Below are positions 55,186 to 63,931 of a DNA stretch of 64,000 nt, piece by piece; the stretch's first letter is position 1; every line of letters begins with the position of its first letter. Where the stretch lies: contig JAJZLY010000008.1 in the NCBI GenBank assembly GCA_021850485.1, forward strand, positions 85,879 through 149,878. The letters are read 5' to 3'. The notes beneath the pieces were generated by a model. It saw only the letters and a list, made by a program, of their open reading frames with translations, was not told the DNA's origin and searched no databases. A program made the position numbers and the translations under genes. The DNA comes from Bacillota bacterium (GTDB taxonomy: Bacteria > Bacillota > Sulfobacillia > JAJZYS01 > JAJZLH01).

Positions 55186-57213
55186 ATGAGACCCTGGCAG
55201 TGGCGACGATGGCTGAGGTGGTCGGGCTTGCTGCTGATTTCAGCAGCACTGACCGGTTGTGGGCTTTGGCCGGCGGCCAAGCCGAAGACGCCGCCACCGG
55301 CGTCCCCACAGATGACCCAATCGGCCAAGCCGCCCACGGTGGCAGGTGCCTGGCTGAAAGTCCCGCCCGGCACGGTGCACCCCGGTGAACGGATCACGGT
55401 CACCGGATACATGCCCGGTGCCACGCCGCCTTCCGCCAGCGCAGCGGCCTATAGCAGCGCCACCTTGTGCTTTGGCGGCTGCTCGGCTGGGCTCTTGGAG
55501 CAGGCAGTACCGATCCACTGGTCCGCCAGCATCAAAGATCAGTTCACCATGACTCTGTACGTACCGGCCACCGCCTGGCTCACACCCAGCGGGACGCAGC
55601 CACTGGAAGACGGCACCTATCGGCTGTCTGCCCAGTGCGTGATCAGCGCTCCCGGCTGTGGCACCCGCCCTGGTCAGGTCAGCACCGTGGTGCACCTGGC
55701 CTCTGTCAGCTACAAGCCGTGTCCGAAGACAGCCTGTGGTGAGATCTCCCTGTCGGCCACCAGCGCCGCCCCTGGCAACCTGGTCCACTTCCATGGCTGG
55801 GCTCCCCTGAATGAGATCATCGGTACGCCCTTTCCCTACAACCTGGTGATGGAGTCGGGCAGCCCGGGCTCACGCTTCGTTGTCACCGTCCCATCCAAGG
55901 GTAGCGGTGCCCAGAGCCCAGGCACCCAGGTGGCATCTGTCCAGCAGGCCCTTAACGGCACGTTTTCTGGTTCCCTGCGCATACCGGCTGTCTTGTCCGG
56001 TAGCCAGACCGTGACACCTGGCAGCTACACGCTGGCTCTCCAGGCCTCTTTCACTGCAGGCAGCTTCACCGACGTGACCCTTGCCCCGACCGCACTGCAG
56101 GTCAGCGCCAATCAGACCTGGGCCAGCCTCGGCCCGCTGGCGCCGATCGCCGCCACCTGGAGCGCAAACTTGTTTCCTCCGTCTGTGTCAGCGCTGGCCC
56201 AGACCTCTAGTCAAATCGTGGCCTGCGTGAACCAGCAGATTTTGCTCTCCACGGATGGTGGCCAGCACTGGGCGCAGATACCGGATACCGCGGTGATCTC
56301 CCTGGCGGCCAAAACGGCGTATCCCCTGGCGATTGTGCCCGCTGGGACCAATACGGCACCATGCACGTCGGTGCAACTCGACCCTACCCACCCCGACACC
56401 ATCTACGCCACCTTCGCTGCCGAATCAGCCCAGTATAAGAGCATTCCGCCCATCTTCACGGTTGGCTATGTGACCACCAATTTGGGTCAGACCTGGCGGG
56501 CCGTGCCACCACCCAGCGGCTACAGCCTGGGCGACTCCGGCGGCTTTCAGGCGGACGGTGCCAAGACCCTGGCCCTGTTCGATAGTTCCAACACCCAAAG
56601 CGGCCTGCCGGTCGCTCAGGTGCAAACCACAGACGGCGGGCTGATCTGGACTTCCGGTCAGGCCACCTGCCCGGCGCTCGGGCCGTGCTTACGCTTCGGA
56701 GCCGCCCCCGCCCAGACCGGCGGCATGGGCGTGGGCTACGCCCAGTCCCTGCAATGGTCGGCCAACGGCGGTAGCACCTGGCAGTCTCCGGCCTGGCCGT
56801 CCCAGGTCATCTTGAACCAAGGGCCAAGCCAGCTGGTCGCCCTCAGTTCCAGCCGGGCGCTGTTGCTCTCTGGGGCTTCCCAGTACCCCGTGCGGCTGAC
56901 CACAGACGGCGGGCGACTGTGGCAAAACATCGCCCTTCCGCCGGTTCCAAACGCCCAAAATGGTGCTGCCGGCCTGAGCGACGCTGTGATCTTGCCCAAC
57001 GGCTCGCTGCTGGCCCAAGATCCGAACACGCAGTCCTGGATCTTGTTGCCGGCGGGTCAGAGTGCTTGGTGTACACTCACCGGCCTGCCGTCGGGCCTCG
57101 TGTCCCAGCCGACCGTGGTCGGCAGCCAGCTCTGGTATGTCTCTGAACCGGCAAACGGCGGCCAACAGGCCATCGGTAGCACACCGCTCAGTGCAGTACA
57201 CTGCGGCGGCTAG
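55186..57213 (+). CDS. Secreted lipoprotein with BNR/Asp-box beta-propeller
   Basis: 675 residues. A signal peptide with lipobox LTGC (residues 22-25) is followed by a proline-rich linker (25-50). Residues 55-300 look like repeated beta-sandwich (Ig-like) units with cysteine-rich loops (CFGGC, CVISAPGCG, CPKTACG). From about 300 on there are at least five Asp-box repeats (STDGGQHW, TTNLGQTW, TTDGGLIW, SANGGSTW, TTDGGRLW), a propeller on the outer membrane face. No sialidase catalytic residues were recognised, so binding of a ligand or surface is more likely than hydrolysis. It stands alone. Confidence 0.75.
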   Translation: MRPWQWRRWLRWSGLLLISAALTGCGLWPAAKPKTPPPASPQMTQSAKPPTVAGAWLKVPPGTVHPGERITVTGYMPGATPPSASAAAYSSATLCFGGCSAGLLEQAVPIHWSASIKDQFTMTLYVPATAWLTPSGTQPLEDGTYRLSAQCVISAPGCGTRPGQVSTVVHLASVSYKPCPKTACGEISLSATSAAPGNLVHFHGWAPLNEIIGTPFPYNLVMESGSPGSRFVVTVPSKGSGAQSPGTQVASVQQALNGTFSGSLRIPAVLSGSQTVTPGSYTLALQASFTAGSFTDVTLAPTALQVSANQTWASLGPLAPIAATWSANLFPPSVSALAQTSSQIVACVNQQILLSTDGGQHWAQIPDTAVISLAAKTAYPLAIVPAGTNTAPCTSVQLDPTHPDTIYATFAAESAQYKSIPPIFTVGYVTTNLGQTWRAVPPPSGYSLGDSGGFQADGAKTLALFDSSNTQSGLPVAQVQTTDGGLIWTSGQATCPALGPCLRFGAAPAQTGGMGVGYAQSLQWSANGGSTWQSPAWPSQVILNQGPSQLVALSSSRALLLSGASQYPVRLTTDGGRLWQNIALPPVPNAQNGAAGLSDAVILPNGSLLAQDPNTQSWILLPAGQSAWCTLTGLPSGLVSQPTVVGSQLWYVSEPANGGQQAIGSTPLSAVHCGG

Positions 57214-57309
57214 TCGCTGGGAAGCGCCTGGATCGGATGGTCTCCAGGCCGTCTTGAACGGAGCGGCTGGGCACCGCCGCTGCAAGATCAGGGTTGGTAC
57301 AGGAGCGAA

Positions 57310-57735
57310 TCAGCGGGGAACTGGGCTGACGGCAACCACCTCGAGCAGGCCAGACAAGCCCGTGAAGTCTTGTGGATTCCTGGTGAACAGCGGGAGTTCC
57401 GCCGCCAGAGCGGTGGCGGCGATCAGCAGATCAAACGCCCGGCGACCAGGAACGGTCCCGCCAGCCGCAGCCACTGCCGCGTACATGCGGGCGTATGCTC
57501 TGGCCACATCAGCATCTACCGGCAGCGGGTCGAAGCTGGCCTCCATCCGCTGCAGCCGGTCCTGGCGCCGGGCCCGCTCCTCAGAACTGTGCGCTGCATG
57601 CGGTCCCGCTGCCAATTCAGCCATGGTGACAGCCGACACGGCCAGTTCCCGAGGCAAGTCGACCGGGTCCAGGTGCTCCAAGTCGATGACGACCGACGTG
57701 TCGACCAGCCCGCGCTCGTGGCGCTCACTATCCAC
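57310..57735 (-). CDS. PIN-domain toxin (VapC-like), third module
   Basis: About 141 residues. PIN acidic motifs: RGLVDTSVVIDLE (Asp), VTMAELAAGPH (Glu), and RRAFDLLIAATALAAELPLFTRNP (Asp, then Asn-Pro), the classic VapC layout. The GTG at 57735 overlaps the antitoxin stop by 8 bases; the reading to 57771 would start inside the antitoxin gene. Mycobacterial-type VapC toxins with this layout cleave tRNA or rRNA. Confidence 0.84.
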   Translation of the reverse strand: MDSERHERGLVDTSVVIDLEHLDPVDLPRELAVSAVTMAELAAGPHAAHSSEERARRQDRLQRMEASFDPLPVDADVARAYARMYAAVAAAGGTVPGRRAFDLLIAATALAAELPLFTRNPQDFTGLSGLLEVVAVSPVPR

Positions 57736-57982
57736 GGGGCTGAAGGTCCTGGTCGAGATACCTGTCCACATCTAGGCGAAACGTCGTCCAGTCAATCGTC
57801 GGCGCGCCCTTAAAGGCGGCCACAACCACTTCGGCACTGACGAAGGATCGGCTGCGTATGGGCACTAATTCCCCGACCCCAACTCCGTTGCGGGTGACGA
57901 TGAACGTCTCGCCGCGGTCGAGGGCGCGCATGACATCCCCACTGTTGTTGCGCAGTTCGCGCTGGGTCAGTTGTCTCTTCAT
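57728..57982 (-). CDS. Phd/YefM-like antitoxin, third module
   Basis: 84 residues, MKRQLTQRELRNNSGDVMRALDRGETFIVTRNGVGVGELVP. This is the Phd/YefM fold (TQRELRNNSGDVMRAL is close to the VapB/Phd consensus), with a C-terminal toxin-binding segment. It overlaps the PIN gene. The gap before fdhD (57983-58097) should contain the operator; no clear palindrome was found there. Confidence 0.86.
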   Translation of the reverse strand: MKRQLTQRELRNNSGDVMRALDRGETFIVTRNGVGVGELVPIRSRSFVSAEVVVAAFKGAPTIDWTTFRLDVDRYLDQDLQPRG

Positions 57983-58097
57983 GCCGTCATCGTAGCATGC
58001 GTGCTACGCCCGGCGCCATCCCACATCTACCCAGGCGGTTTGCGAGGGACAGCCACCATGCGGGGGGTTGCGGGCCATGGCCCACCACCAGCCGCAC

Positions 58098-58913
58098 TCA
58101 GGCCAAGACCACCCGTTGCACGTGGGTATAGACGTTCAGCCGATCGCCGCGGATGAAGCCCACCACCGTGATGCCGAGATCCTCGGCCATGGCCAGGGCT
58201 AGTTCGGTTGGCGCCGACTTGGACAAGACGATTGGGATTTGCATCTTGGACACCTTGAGCAAGATCTCAGACGACACCCGACCGCTGAAGGCAACCACCG
58301 CCTGGGTGACGTCGCGCCCGTGGATCATGGACCAGCCGTAGAGTTTGTCCAGGGCGTTGTGCCGTCCAATGTCGCTTCTCGCCACCCAGATGCCTTCCTC
58401 CGGGGTGGCAAAGCAGGCGTTGTGGACGCCGCCGGTGGCTCGGAAGACATCGCTCGACTCTTGCAACTTGGCGATCAGGTCTTGAGCCTCCCCCGGTGTC
58501 ACGGTCAGGTCGGAAGCCACTGCCTTGGCCGTCCGGTAGTCGTTGTCGAAGTAGATGGCGGCTCGCCCCTTGCCGCAGCAAGACGTGATGTAGCGGCGGG
58601 CGAACAGTTTGTCCTTGAGCCCGGCCGTGTCCACGGCCAACTCGGCTCTGGCATCGCCCGTCTCTGGGTCAAAGCTGATCTGGCGGATCTGATCGAGCGA
58701 CTGGATCACACCCTCAGACGCCAAAAAACCGGTGACTAACTCGTCCAGATGGTCCGGGCTCGCCACCAGCGTGACGAACTCCTCGCCGTTCAGATAAAGC
58801 GTGAGCGGCCACTCGGTGACCACCTTGTCTCTGACCCAGGTGCCCTCCGTGCCGCTCAGATGGAACACCATGCGGTCGGTCGTGGTCGGCTGCTGAAAGG
58901 AGACCTCGGCCAT
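58098..58913 (-). CDS. fdhD: Formate dehydrogenase accessory sulfurtransferase FdhD
   Basis: About 271 residues. FdhD transfers sulfur to the molybdenum cofactor of formate dehydrogenases. Conserved parts: YLNGEEFVTLVASPDHLDELVTGFLASEG, the cysteine loop TSCCGKG, TGGVHNACFA, DIGRHNALDKLYGW, SGRVSSEILLKVSKM and SKSAPTELAL. The start at 58913 puts GGGGGTGAG upstream; longer readings run to 58964. No formate dehydrogenase is nearby, so its client enzyme is encoded elsewhere. Confidence 0.92.
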   Translation of the reverse strand: MAEVSFQQPTTTDRMVFHLSGTEGTWVRDKVVTEWPLTLYLNGEEFVTLVASPDHLDELVTGFLASEGVIQSLDQIRQISFDPETGDARAELAVDTAGLKDKLFARRYITSCCGKGRAAIYFDNDYRTAKAVASDLTVTPGEAQDLIAKLQESSDVFRATGGVHNACFATPEEGIWVARSDIGRHNALDKLYGWSMIHGRDVTQAVVAFSGRVSSEILLKVSKMQIPIVLSKSAPTELALAMAEDLGITVVGFIRGDRLNVYTHVQRVVLA

Positions 58914-58998
58914 CTCACTCACCCCCGTCTGCGCCATTGTCGCGCATCTTACCAGGGCGCACATGGCAGGGGGATTTTCGCTCTGCTAGACTCCAGCC

Positions 58999-59427
58999 AT
59001 GATCGTTAAGCGGCCCCGCTCTTTGTGGCTGTGGGCGCTTTTGGCATTGATCTTGACCCAGCTCAGTCTGTGGCTGGCGGTCTCGGCTCATCTCACCATC
59101 CTCGCCAATCACGGCATCAGCTTCGGCCTGCTGGCGCATACCGGCGTCTTGCCTACCTTGCTGGAGACAGCGGGCGTCGTGGTCGTGTTGCTGGCGGCGC
59201 ACTGGTGGCCGACCAAGTGGGTGTGGCCGGAGGCGATCGTCATCGGCGGCGCCATCGGCAACCTCCTGGACCGGCTGGCCTTGGGCGCCGTGCCAGACCC
59301 CTTGCACATCGCACCCTACCCGTACAGTTTCAACCTGGCGGACGTCTTAATCCGCCTTGGCCTCGTCGTCTGGTTGGGCTGGCTGGCCGTGGCGGCGCTC
59401 AGGCAGCGAAGCGCTCAGCGCCCCTGA
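58999..59427 (+). CDS. Short lipoprotein signal peptidase (LspA-like)
   Basis: 142 residues with four membrane helices, of the LspA/signal peptidase II family. The aspartyl-protease signatures are present but loose: NHGISFGLL (for NxGxAFG), GGAIGNLLDRLALGAVPDP with the first catalytic Asp, and YSFNLADVLI with the second. The family is usually 150-170 residues, so this is compact. It would cut signal peptides of lipidated prolipoproteins such as the 55 kb lipoprotein. The last 13 bases overlap the convergent MFS gene. Confidence 0.8.
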   Translation: MIVKRPRSLWLWALLALILTQLSLWLAVSAHLTILANHGISFGLLAHTGVLPTLLETAGVVVVLLAAHWWPTKWVWPEAIVIGGAIGNLLDRLALGAVPDPLHIAPYPYSFNLADVLIRLGLVVWLGWLAVAALRQRSAQRP

Positions 59428-60692
59428 AAATGTGCTTCGTCCGGCTGGCTGGGCATCGGCGTGCGGCCGACGCCGGAAGCGAGCATGGCGAGCGCCACGG
59501 CGATGGCGCCACAAGACGCCAGCCAAAAGGCCGCCCTGACTCCGACGGCGGTGGCGAGCAGACCGGCGCCCAGTGCTCCGACCACGCCCAGCGCACCTGC
59601 CACCCAACTCATGGCGCCGTTGACCCGGCCCAAGAAGCGGTCCGGTGTGATCGCCTGGCGCAGGCTGACCTCGCTGATGTCGTAGACAGTGCCGGCCAAG
59701 TCGCCCAGAAACTGGGCCCCGGCCAGCGCCAGCACAGCCATCAGCCAGACACCCCCGGCCAAGGGCACCAGCAGGCTGAGCAGGGCATAGAGGAGCAGCG
59801 ACCAGACCAAGGCCCGGCCGACCCCCAGCCGCCTGGTCAGCGGCGCGAAGAGACTGGCACCCGCCATCGCCCCGACGCCGCCCAGCGTGACCAAGATGCC
59901 CATGGTCAGCGGACTGAGTGCCAACACCCGCAACACGTAGATCTCATAGAGGGTGCCGAACACGCCGCCCAAAAACAGCTGCAGCCCGCCCGAGGTGAAC
60001 AGGAACCAGCGCAACACCGGATGGGCCAGCGCCGCTCTCAAGCCAGAGGCAGCGTCTGGCCTTGCCGTTTCCTCCTGGTTGTCCTGAGGATGGGGCTCGA
60101 TGCGGCGAATCGTGAGCAAGGTCAGGGCTGAGAAGAGGTAGGAGACAGCGTCCGCCAAGATGGCCAAGGGCGCCCCCAGGGCCTGCACCAACACCCCCAT
60201 CAGGGTGGGGCCGGCGATCTCGCCGGTGGCGTCCGCCACATTGACCAGGGCGTTGCCCTCGGTCAGCCGGCCGCGCCCGACCAGCGACGGCAGATACGCC
60301 TGGTCGGCGATGCGGTAGAAGACGGTGATGGCGCTGACCACCACCGAGACGATCAGCACCTGCCAAAAAAATAGTCTGTGGGCCAGCCAGAGCACCGGGA
60401 TCGCCATCAGGGCCAGAGCCCGCAACAGATCCCCCCAGATCAGCAGCGGCCGCCTGCGGCTGCGATCGGTGAGATTGCCGGCCGCTGGGCTGATCAGGAG
60501 TCCGGGCAACATGGTCAAGGCCGCCAGCCAGGAGAGTTGCAGCGGCGTGGCAGCCAGCACCAGCACCACCGTCACCGGCAGCCCCTCGCGGGTGATGCGC
60601 GACCCGATCTCGGACACCACCCGGCCGATCAGGTAGCGGCGCGCAGAGGGATCTTTCAGCAGCGGTGCTGATCGGGCGCCTTGGTCAGTCAC
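59415..60692 (-). CDS. Major facilitator superfamily transporter, EntS/MFS_3-like
   Basis: 425 residues with about 12 hydrophobic helices. The signature SEIGSRITREGLPVTVVLVLA and LINVADATGEIAGPTLMGVLVQALGAPLAILADAVSYL-like stretches (the latter as NALVNVADATGEIAGP) are those of MFS_3/EntS exporters. Between helices 2 and 3 lies NLTDRSRRRPLLIWGDLLRA. The substrate is unknown. It overlaps the proline dehydrogenase gene by 4 bases, so the two are co-translated, which is unexpected for an exporter and may mean uptake or export of a related compound. Confidence 0.85.
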   Translation of the reverse strand: MTDQGARSAPLLKDPSARRYLIGRVVSEIGSRITREGLPVTVVLVLAATPLQLSWLAALTMLPGLLISPAAGNLTDRSRRRPLLIWGDLLRALALMAIPVLWLAHRLFFWQVLIVSVVVSAITVFYRIADQAYLPSLVGRGRLTEGNALVNVADATGEIAGPTLMGVLVQALGAPLAILADAVSYLFSALTLLTIRRIEPHPQDNQEETARPDAASGLRAALAHPVLRWFLFTSGGLQLFLGGVFGTLYEIYVLRVLALSPLTMGILVTLGGVGAMAGASLFAPLTRRLGVGRALVWSLLLYALLSLLVPLAGGVWLMAVLALAGAQFLGDLAGTVYDISEVSLRQAITPDRFLGRVNGAMSWVAGALGVVGALGAGLLATAVGVRAAFWLASCGAIAVALAMLASGVGRTPMPSQPDEAHFQGR

Positions 60693-61609
60693 CGGCGCCA
60701 GAGATTTTTCACAAAGAAGCCCAAGTTGGCAGGGCGCTCCGCCAACCGGCGCATGAAGTACGGGTACCAGTCCGGACCAAACGGCACATAGACCCGCACC
60801 TGGTAGCCCTCTGCCACCAGCTGCCGCTGCAGATCCGGACGGATGCCAAAGAGCATCTGAAACTCGAAGCGGTCGTTCCCAATGCCGTGGCGCTTGGCAT
60901 AGGCCTGGGCGGAGGCGATCAGGGCTGGGTCATGGGTGGCCACCGCGGTGAAGCAGCCTGCATCCAGGTGCATCTCGACCAGCCGCTGATAGTTGCGGTC
61001 CACGTCGGCCTTTTGGGCGAAGGCCATCGGCTCGGCTTCCAAATAGGCACCCTTGACCAGGCGCACGTTGGCGGCCAGCTGGGCCATCTTTCTCAGATCG
61101 GCCTCAGACCGCCGCAGGTAGGCCTGGATCACGATCCCCACCGCCGGGTGTCCCGGCCGCAGCCGGGAGAACAGCTGCACGGTCGCCTCGGTGTGCCGGC
61201 TGTCCTCCATGTCGACGCGCACGAAACTGCCCTGGGCTTCGGCCCGCTCCACGATCTCTAAGAGGCGGCTCTCAGCGGCCGAGGGGTCCAGGTCCAATCC
61301 CAGCTGAGTCAGCTTCAACGACACATGGGAATGCAGCCGCTCAGCGGCAATCCGGTCTAAGATCCCTAAATAGGCCGCCTTGGCGCTATCGGCGTAGCTG
61401 GCGTCCACCTCACCCTCGCCCAGGCGGTCCAGCGTCACCTGCAACTGCTGGCGGTTGAGCTCTTGCACCACCGGCACAGTCTCATCCAGGGTGTTCCCCG
61501 CCACGAACCGAAAGGCCCCCAGCTTCGGCCCGTAGCGGTTCACCAGCTCGGCCACGTGTTGACTCTCAGCGGCGGCCAGGATGGCTCGGCGGAGCAAGGG
61601 TTGACTCAT
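60689..61609 (-). CDS. Proline dehydrogenase
   Basis: 306 residues, a monofunctional PRODH TIM barrel that oxidises proline to pyrroline-5-carboxylate with FAD. Motifs are HVSLKLTQLGLDLD, VRVDMEDSRHTEATVQL, GIVIQAYLRRSEADL, VRLVKGAYLEAE, and the C-terminal FEFQMLFGIRPDLQRQL with VYVPFGPDWYPYFMRRLAERPANLGFF carrying the double-arginine substrate contact. It overlaps both neighbours by ATGA. The next enzyme expected, P5C dehydrogenase, is not clearly present; the aldehyde dehydrogenase across the divergent gap looks more like a succinate-semialdehyde type. Confidence 0.93.
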   Translation of the reverse strand: MSQPLLRRAILAAAESQHVAELVNRYGPKLGAFRFVAGNTLDETVPVVQELNRQQLQVTLDRLGEGEVDASYADSAKAAYLGILDRIAAERLHSHVSLKLTQLGLDLDPSAAESRLLEIVERAEAQGSFVRVDMEDSRHTEATVQLFSRLRPGHPAVGIVIQAYLRRSEADLRKMAQLAANVRLVKGAYLEAEPMAFAQKADVDRNYQRLVEMHLDAGCFTAVATHDPALIASAQAYAKRHGIGNDRFEFQMLFGIRPDLQRQLVAEGYQVRVYVPFGPDWYPYFMRRLAERPANLGFFVKNLWRR

Positions 61610-61965
61610 GCCAGAGGCGGCTGCGTCGGCACCGAAGTGGTTCCGAAGTGGTCCTCACTGGAGGCCGGCATCAGGACCCGCATCGAGACGACGGCGAAGG
61701 CGCCGCCGTCTTCCAGGTGACCCAGTCCCCTGCCCCACAGCAGCCGCCCGTTGCCGCCCTTGTCCACCATTTTCAGGGCGATGGTCAGGCGCGCCGGCCG
61801 AATCACTGGCTTCAGCAGGTCGCACTCGGCCGCCAGCACCTTAGTGTCTTGGCCAAAGAGATCCACCGCCAGCGGTGCGAACAGAGCCAACACATCGAGC
61901 CAAGAGGCCTCACCGGTGCCGGTGAGCGACACCTCCCGGGTGATCTCGTCGCCGATCGCCACCAT
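61606..61965 (-). CDS. Small protein of unknown function, possible hot-dog fold
   Basis: About 119 residues beginning MVAIGDEITREVSLTGTGEAS. No family was recognised with confidence. The alternation of strands around LLKPVIRPARLTIALKMVDKGGNGRLLWGRGLG resembles hot-dog thioesterases or dehydratases, but no catalytic motif is seen. GGAGGG lies 9 bases before the ATG at 61965, and the gene overlaps proline dehydrogenase by ATGA, so it is translated with it. First gene of the leftward set. Confidence 0.5.
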   Translation of the reverse strand: MVAIGDEITREVSLTGTGEASWLDVLALFAPLAVDLFGQDTKVLAAECDLLKPVIRPARLTIALKMVDKGGNGRLLWGRGLGHLEDGGAFAVVSMRVLMPASSEDHFGTTSVPTQPPLA

Positions 61966-62031
61966 CTGGGTCGACCCTCCTGTCTGACGCCTTGCCAGGG
62001 ATACCACGTCCGGGTGCGGTCGCCCTCTCTC

Positions 62032-62047
62032 CTAGATTACAATCTAG
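62032..62047. promoter_or_regulatory. Perfect 16-base palindrome in the divergent promoter region
   Basis: CTAGATT AC AATCTAG: seven-base arms, exact, with a two-base centre, between the divergent proline dehydrogenase set and the aldehyde dehydrogenase gene. It contains TACAAT on the plus strand and TGTAAT on the minus strand, both -10-like. Size and symmetry suit a dimeric repressor (GntR or similar) acting on both directions. Confidence 0.55.
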
Positions 62048-62118
62048 AGGTGCGTTCTGCCCTAGTTCGCACGGCCGGTCGCAAGTTTTGAACGTCCCCA
62101 TCCAGGAGGCAACCACCG

Positions 62119-63594
62119 ATGGCCGCACGCCAAGTCGATACCACACTACCAAAAGATGTGCCGACCCAGTTGCTGATTGGCGGCAAGTGGCGCCCCGCCC
62201 ACAGCAGCCAGACGCTGGCGGTGTCCGATCCGGCCACCGAACAGGTGGTGGCCGAGGTGGCCGACGGCTCGGTCGAAGACGCCCGGCTGGCACTTGAGGC
62301 CGCAGTGGTGGCCTTTTCCGGCTTCAAGAAAACCTCGGCCTATCAGCGCAGCCGCTGGCTGCGGTCTTGGTTTGAGGCCATCTTGGCCCATCGCGATCCG
62401 CTGGCTCGGTTGATCACCATCGAAAACGGCAAGCCGCTGACCGAGGCGCTGGGCGAGGTGGACTACGCTGCCAGCTTCGTGGAGTGGTTTTCCGAGGAGG
62501 CGAAGCGGGTCTATGGCCGCACCATCCCCGCCACCACCACCGACCGCCGCTTGCTGGCCATCCGCCAGCCGGTAGGCGTGGTGGCGGCCATCACCCCGTG
62601 GAATTTTCCGGCTGCCATGATCACGCGCAAACTGGCGCCGGCGTTGGCCGCTGGCTGTACAGTGGTGCTCAAGCCGGCCTCCCTGACTCCGCTGACCGCC
62701 CTCTACCTGGCCAAGTTGTGGCAAGAGGCGGGCCCACCGGATGGCACCTTGAACGTGATCACCACTTCTCAGGCCTCTGCCGTCGCCGACGCCTGGATGT
62801 CCGATCAGCGGCTGCGCAAGGTCACCTTCACCGGCTCCACCCCGATCGGCCAGGAGCTGATCCGAAAGTCCGCCGACCAGGTGCAGCGGCTGTCTCTGGA
62901 GCTGGGCGGGCAGGCACCCTTTGTGGTGTTCGACGACGCCGACCTCGATCTCACCATCGCCGCCATGCTGGTCAGCAAGTTCCGAAACGGCGGCCAGTCG
63001 TGCGTTGCCTCCAATCGCATGCTGGTGCAGCGCAACATCCTGGCCGCCTTCACCGAACGGGCCACGGCCGCCACGGCTGCCCTGCGCATCGGGCACGGCC
63101 TGACGCCTGGGGTGGAGATCGGTCCCTTGATCGATCGACCCGGGCGACAGAAGGTACTCGATCACATTGCGGACGCCCTGGCCAAGGGCGCCCAGGTGCA
63201 GACCGGCGGCCGGGCCTTGGACGGATCAGGGTTCTTCGTCCAGCCGACAGTGCTGTCCGGGGTCCAGCCCGGCATGCGGGTGATGGAAGAGGAAACCTTC
63301 GGCCCGCTGGTGGCGATCAGCGCCTTTGACACCGAGGAACAAGGTGTGGCCCTGGCCAACTCGAGCCCATTCGGGCTGGCTGCCTACGCCTTCACCGCCT
63401 CCGCCGGACGGGCTTGGCGCGTGGCGGAACGCTTGGAGTACGGCATCGTCGGGCTGAACGAGGGATTGCCGTCCACCGCCCAGGCGCCGTTTGGCGGCTG
63501 GAAACTTTCCGGCATCGGCCGCGAGGGTGCCAGTGAGGGACTGGACGCCTTCTTAGAAGAAAAATACATCGCCTGGGGCGGCATCGACGCCTGA
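62119..63594 (+). CDS. NAD(P)-dependent aldehyde dehydrogenase, succinate-semialdehyde type
   Basis: 491 residues. Catalytic residues: Asn in ITPWNFPAAM, Glu in LELGGQAPFVV, Cys in NGGQSCVASNRM. Cofactor loop TFTGSTPIGQEL; end AQAPFGGWKLSGIGREGASEG. The closest known class is ALDH5 (GabD/SSADH), by NEGLPSTAQAPFGG and the substrate region. It is divergent from the proline dehydrogenase operon over a 153-base gap with a palindrome. CAGGAGG precedes the ATG. An alternative role as P5C dehydrogenase cannot be excluded. Confidence 0.9.
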   Translation: MAARQVDTTLPKDVPTQLLIGGKWRPAHSSQTLAVSDPATEQVVAEVADGSVEDARLALEAAVVAFSGFKKTSAYQRSRWLRSWFEAILAHRDPLARLITIENGKPLTEALGEVDYAASFVEWFSEEAKRVYGRTIPATTTDRRLLAIRQPVGVVAAITPWNFPAAMITRKLAPALAAGCTVVLKPASLTPLTALYLAKLWQEAGPPDGTLNVITTSQASAVADAWMSDQRLRKVTFTGSTPIGQELIRKSADQVQRLSLELGGQAPFVVFDDADLDLTIAAMLVSKFRNGGQSCVASNRMLVQRNILAAFTERATAATAALRIGHGLTPGVEIGPLIDRPGRQKVLDHIADALAKGAQVQTGGRALDGSGFFVQPTVLSGVQPGMRVMEEETFGPLVAISAFDTEEQGVALANSSPFGLAAYAFTASAGRAWRVAERLEYGIVGLNEGLPSTAQAPFGGWKLSGIGREGASEGLDAFLEEKYIAWGGIDA

Positions 63595-63931
63595 TTTCCC
63601 AGAGCCGGGGACCATGTGTACACCTAGATCAACTGCCCGATACCCCGTCCAGCCGTCTCGTGCAGGGTTCGGTGCCACCCAGACGATGTGATAGACGCAA
63701 CTGTGATCGGCAAGATCGCCCATCCGCTCCGCCTCCGGACTGCCGCTTAGGATGAACTCCGGTTCCGAGCGAAACTGCTCGGAAAAGTGGACGACAGCAC
63801 ATCGGCCAGGCGACCGCCAGCACCTCTGGCACTCCGGTGCTGGCGGCAATCGCCACGCTCATGGGGAGAGCCCGGTCGAGGTCCTGCTGGCACAAGACCC
63901 GGACCGGTCTGGGCGGGGGCTCGACCGTCAT
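63553..63931 (-). pseudogene. Possible frameshifted small gene
   Basis: From the ATG at 63931 the frame reads MTVEPPPRPVRVLCQQDL up to VPEVLAVAWP and then becomes unconvincing. A second frame from about 63810 down to 63553 reads protein-like CAVVHFSEQFRSEPEFILSG and ADHSCVYHIVWVAPNP. Joining them would need one indel near 63805-63815. The tail overlaps the end of the aldehyde dehydrogenase gene by about 40 bases. No family recognised; it may be a real pseudogene, a sequencing indel, or spurious. Confidence 0.3.

Noticed and set aside
62119-63594. Aldehyde dehydrogenase named P5C dehydrogenase because proline dehydrogenase is adjacent
   Set aside because: Length (491) and the C-terminal substrate region look like ALDH5 (succinate-semialdehyde) rather than ALDH4; context alone is not enough.
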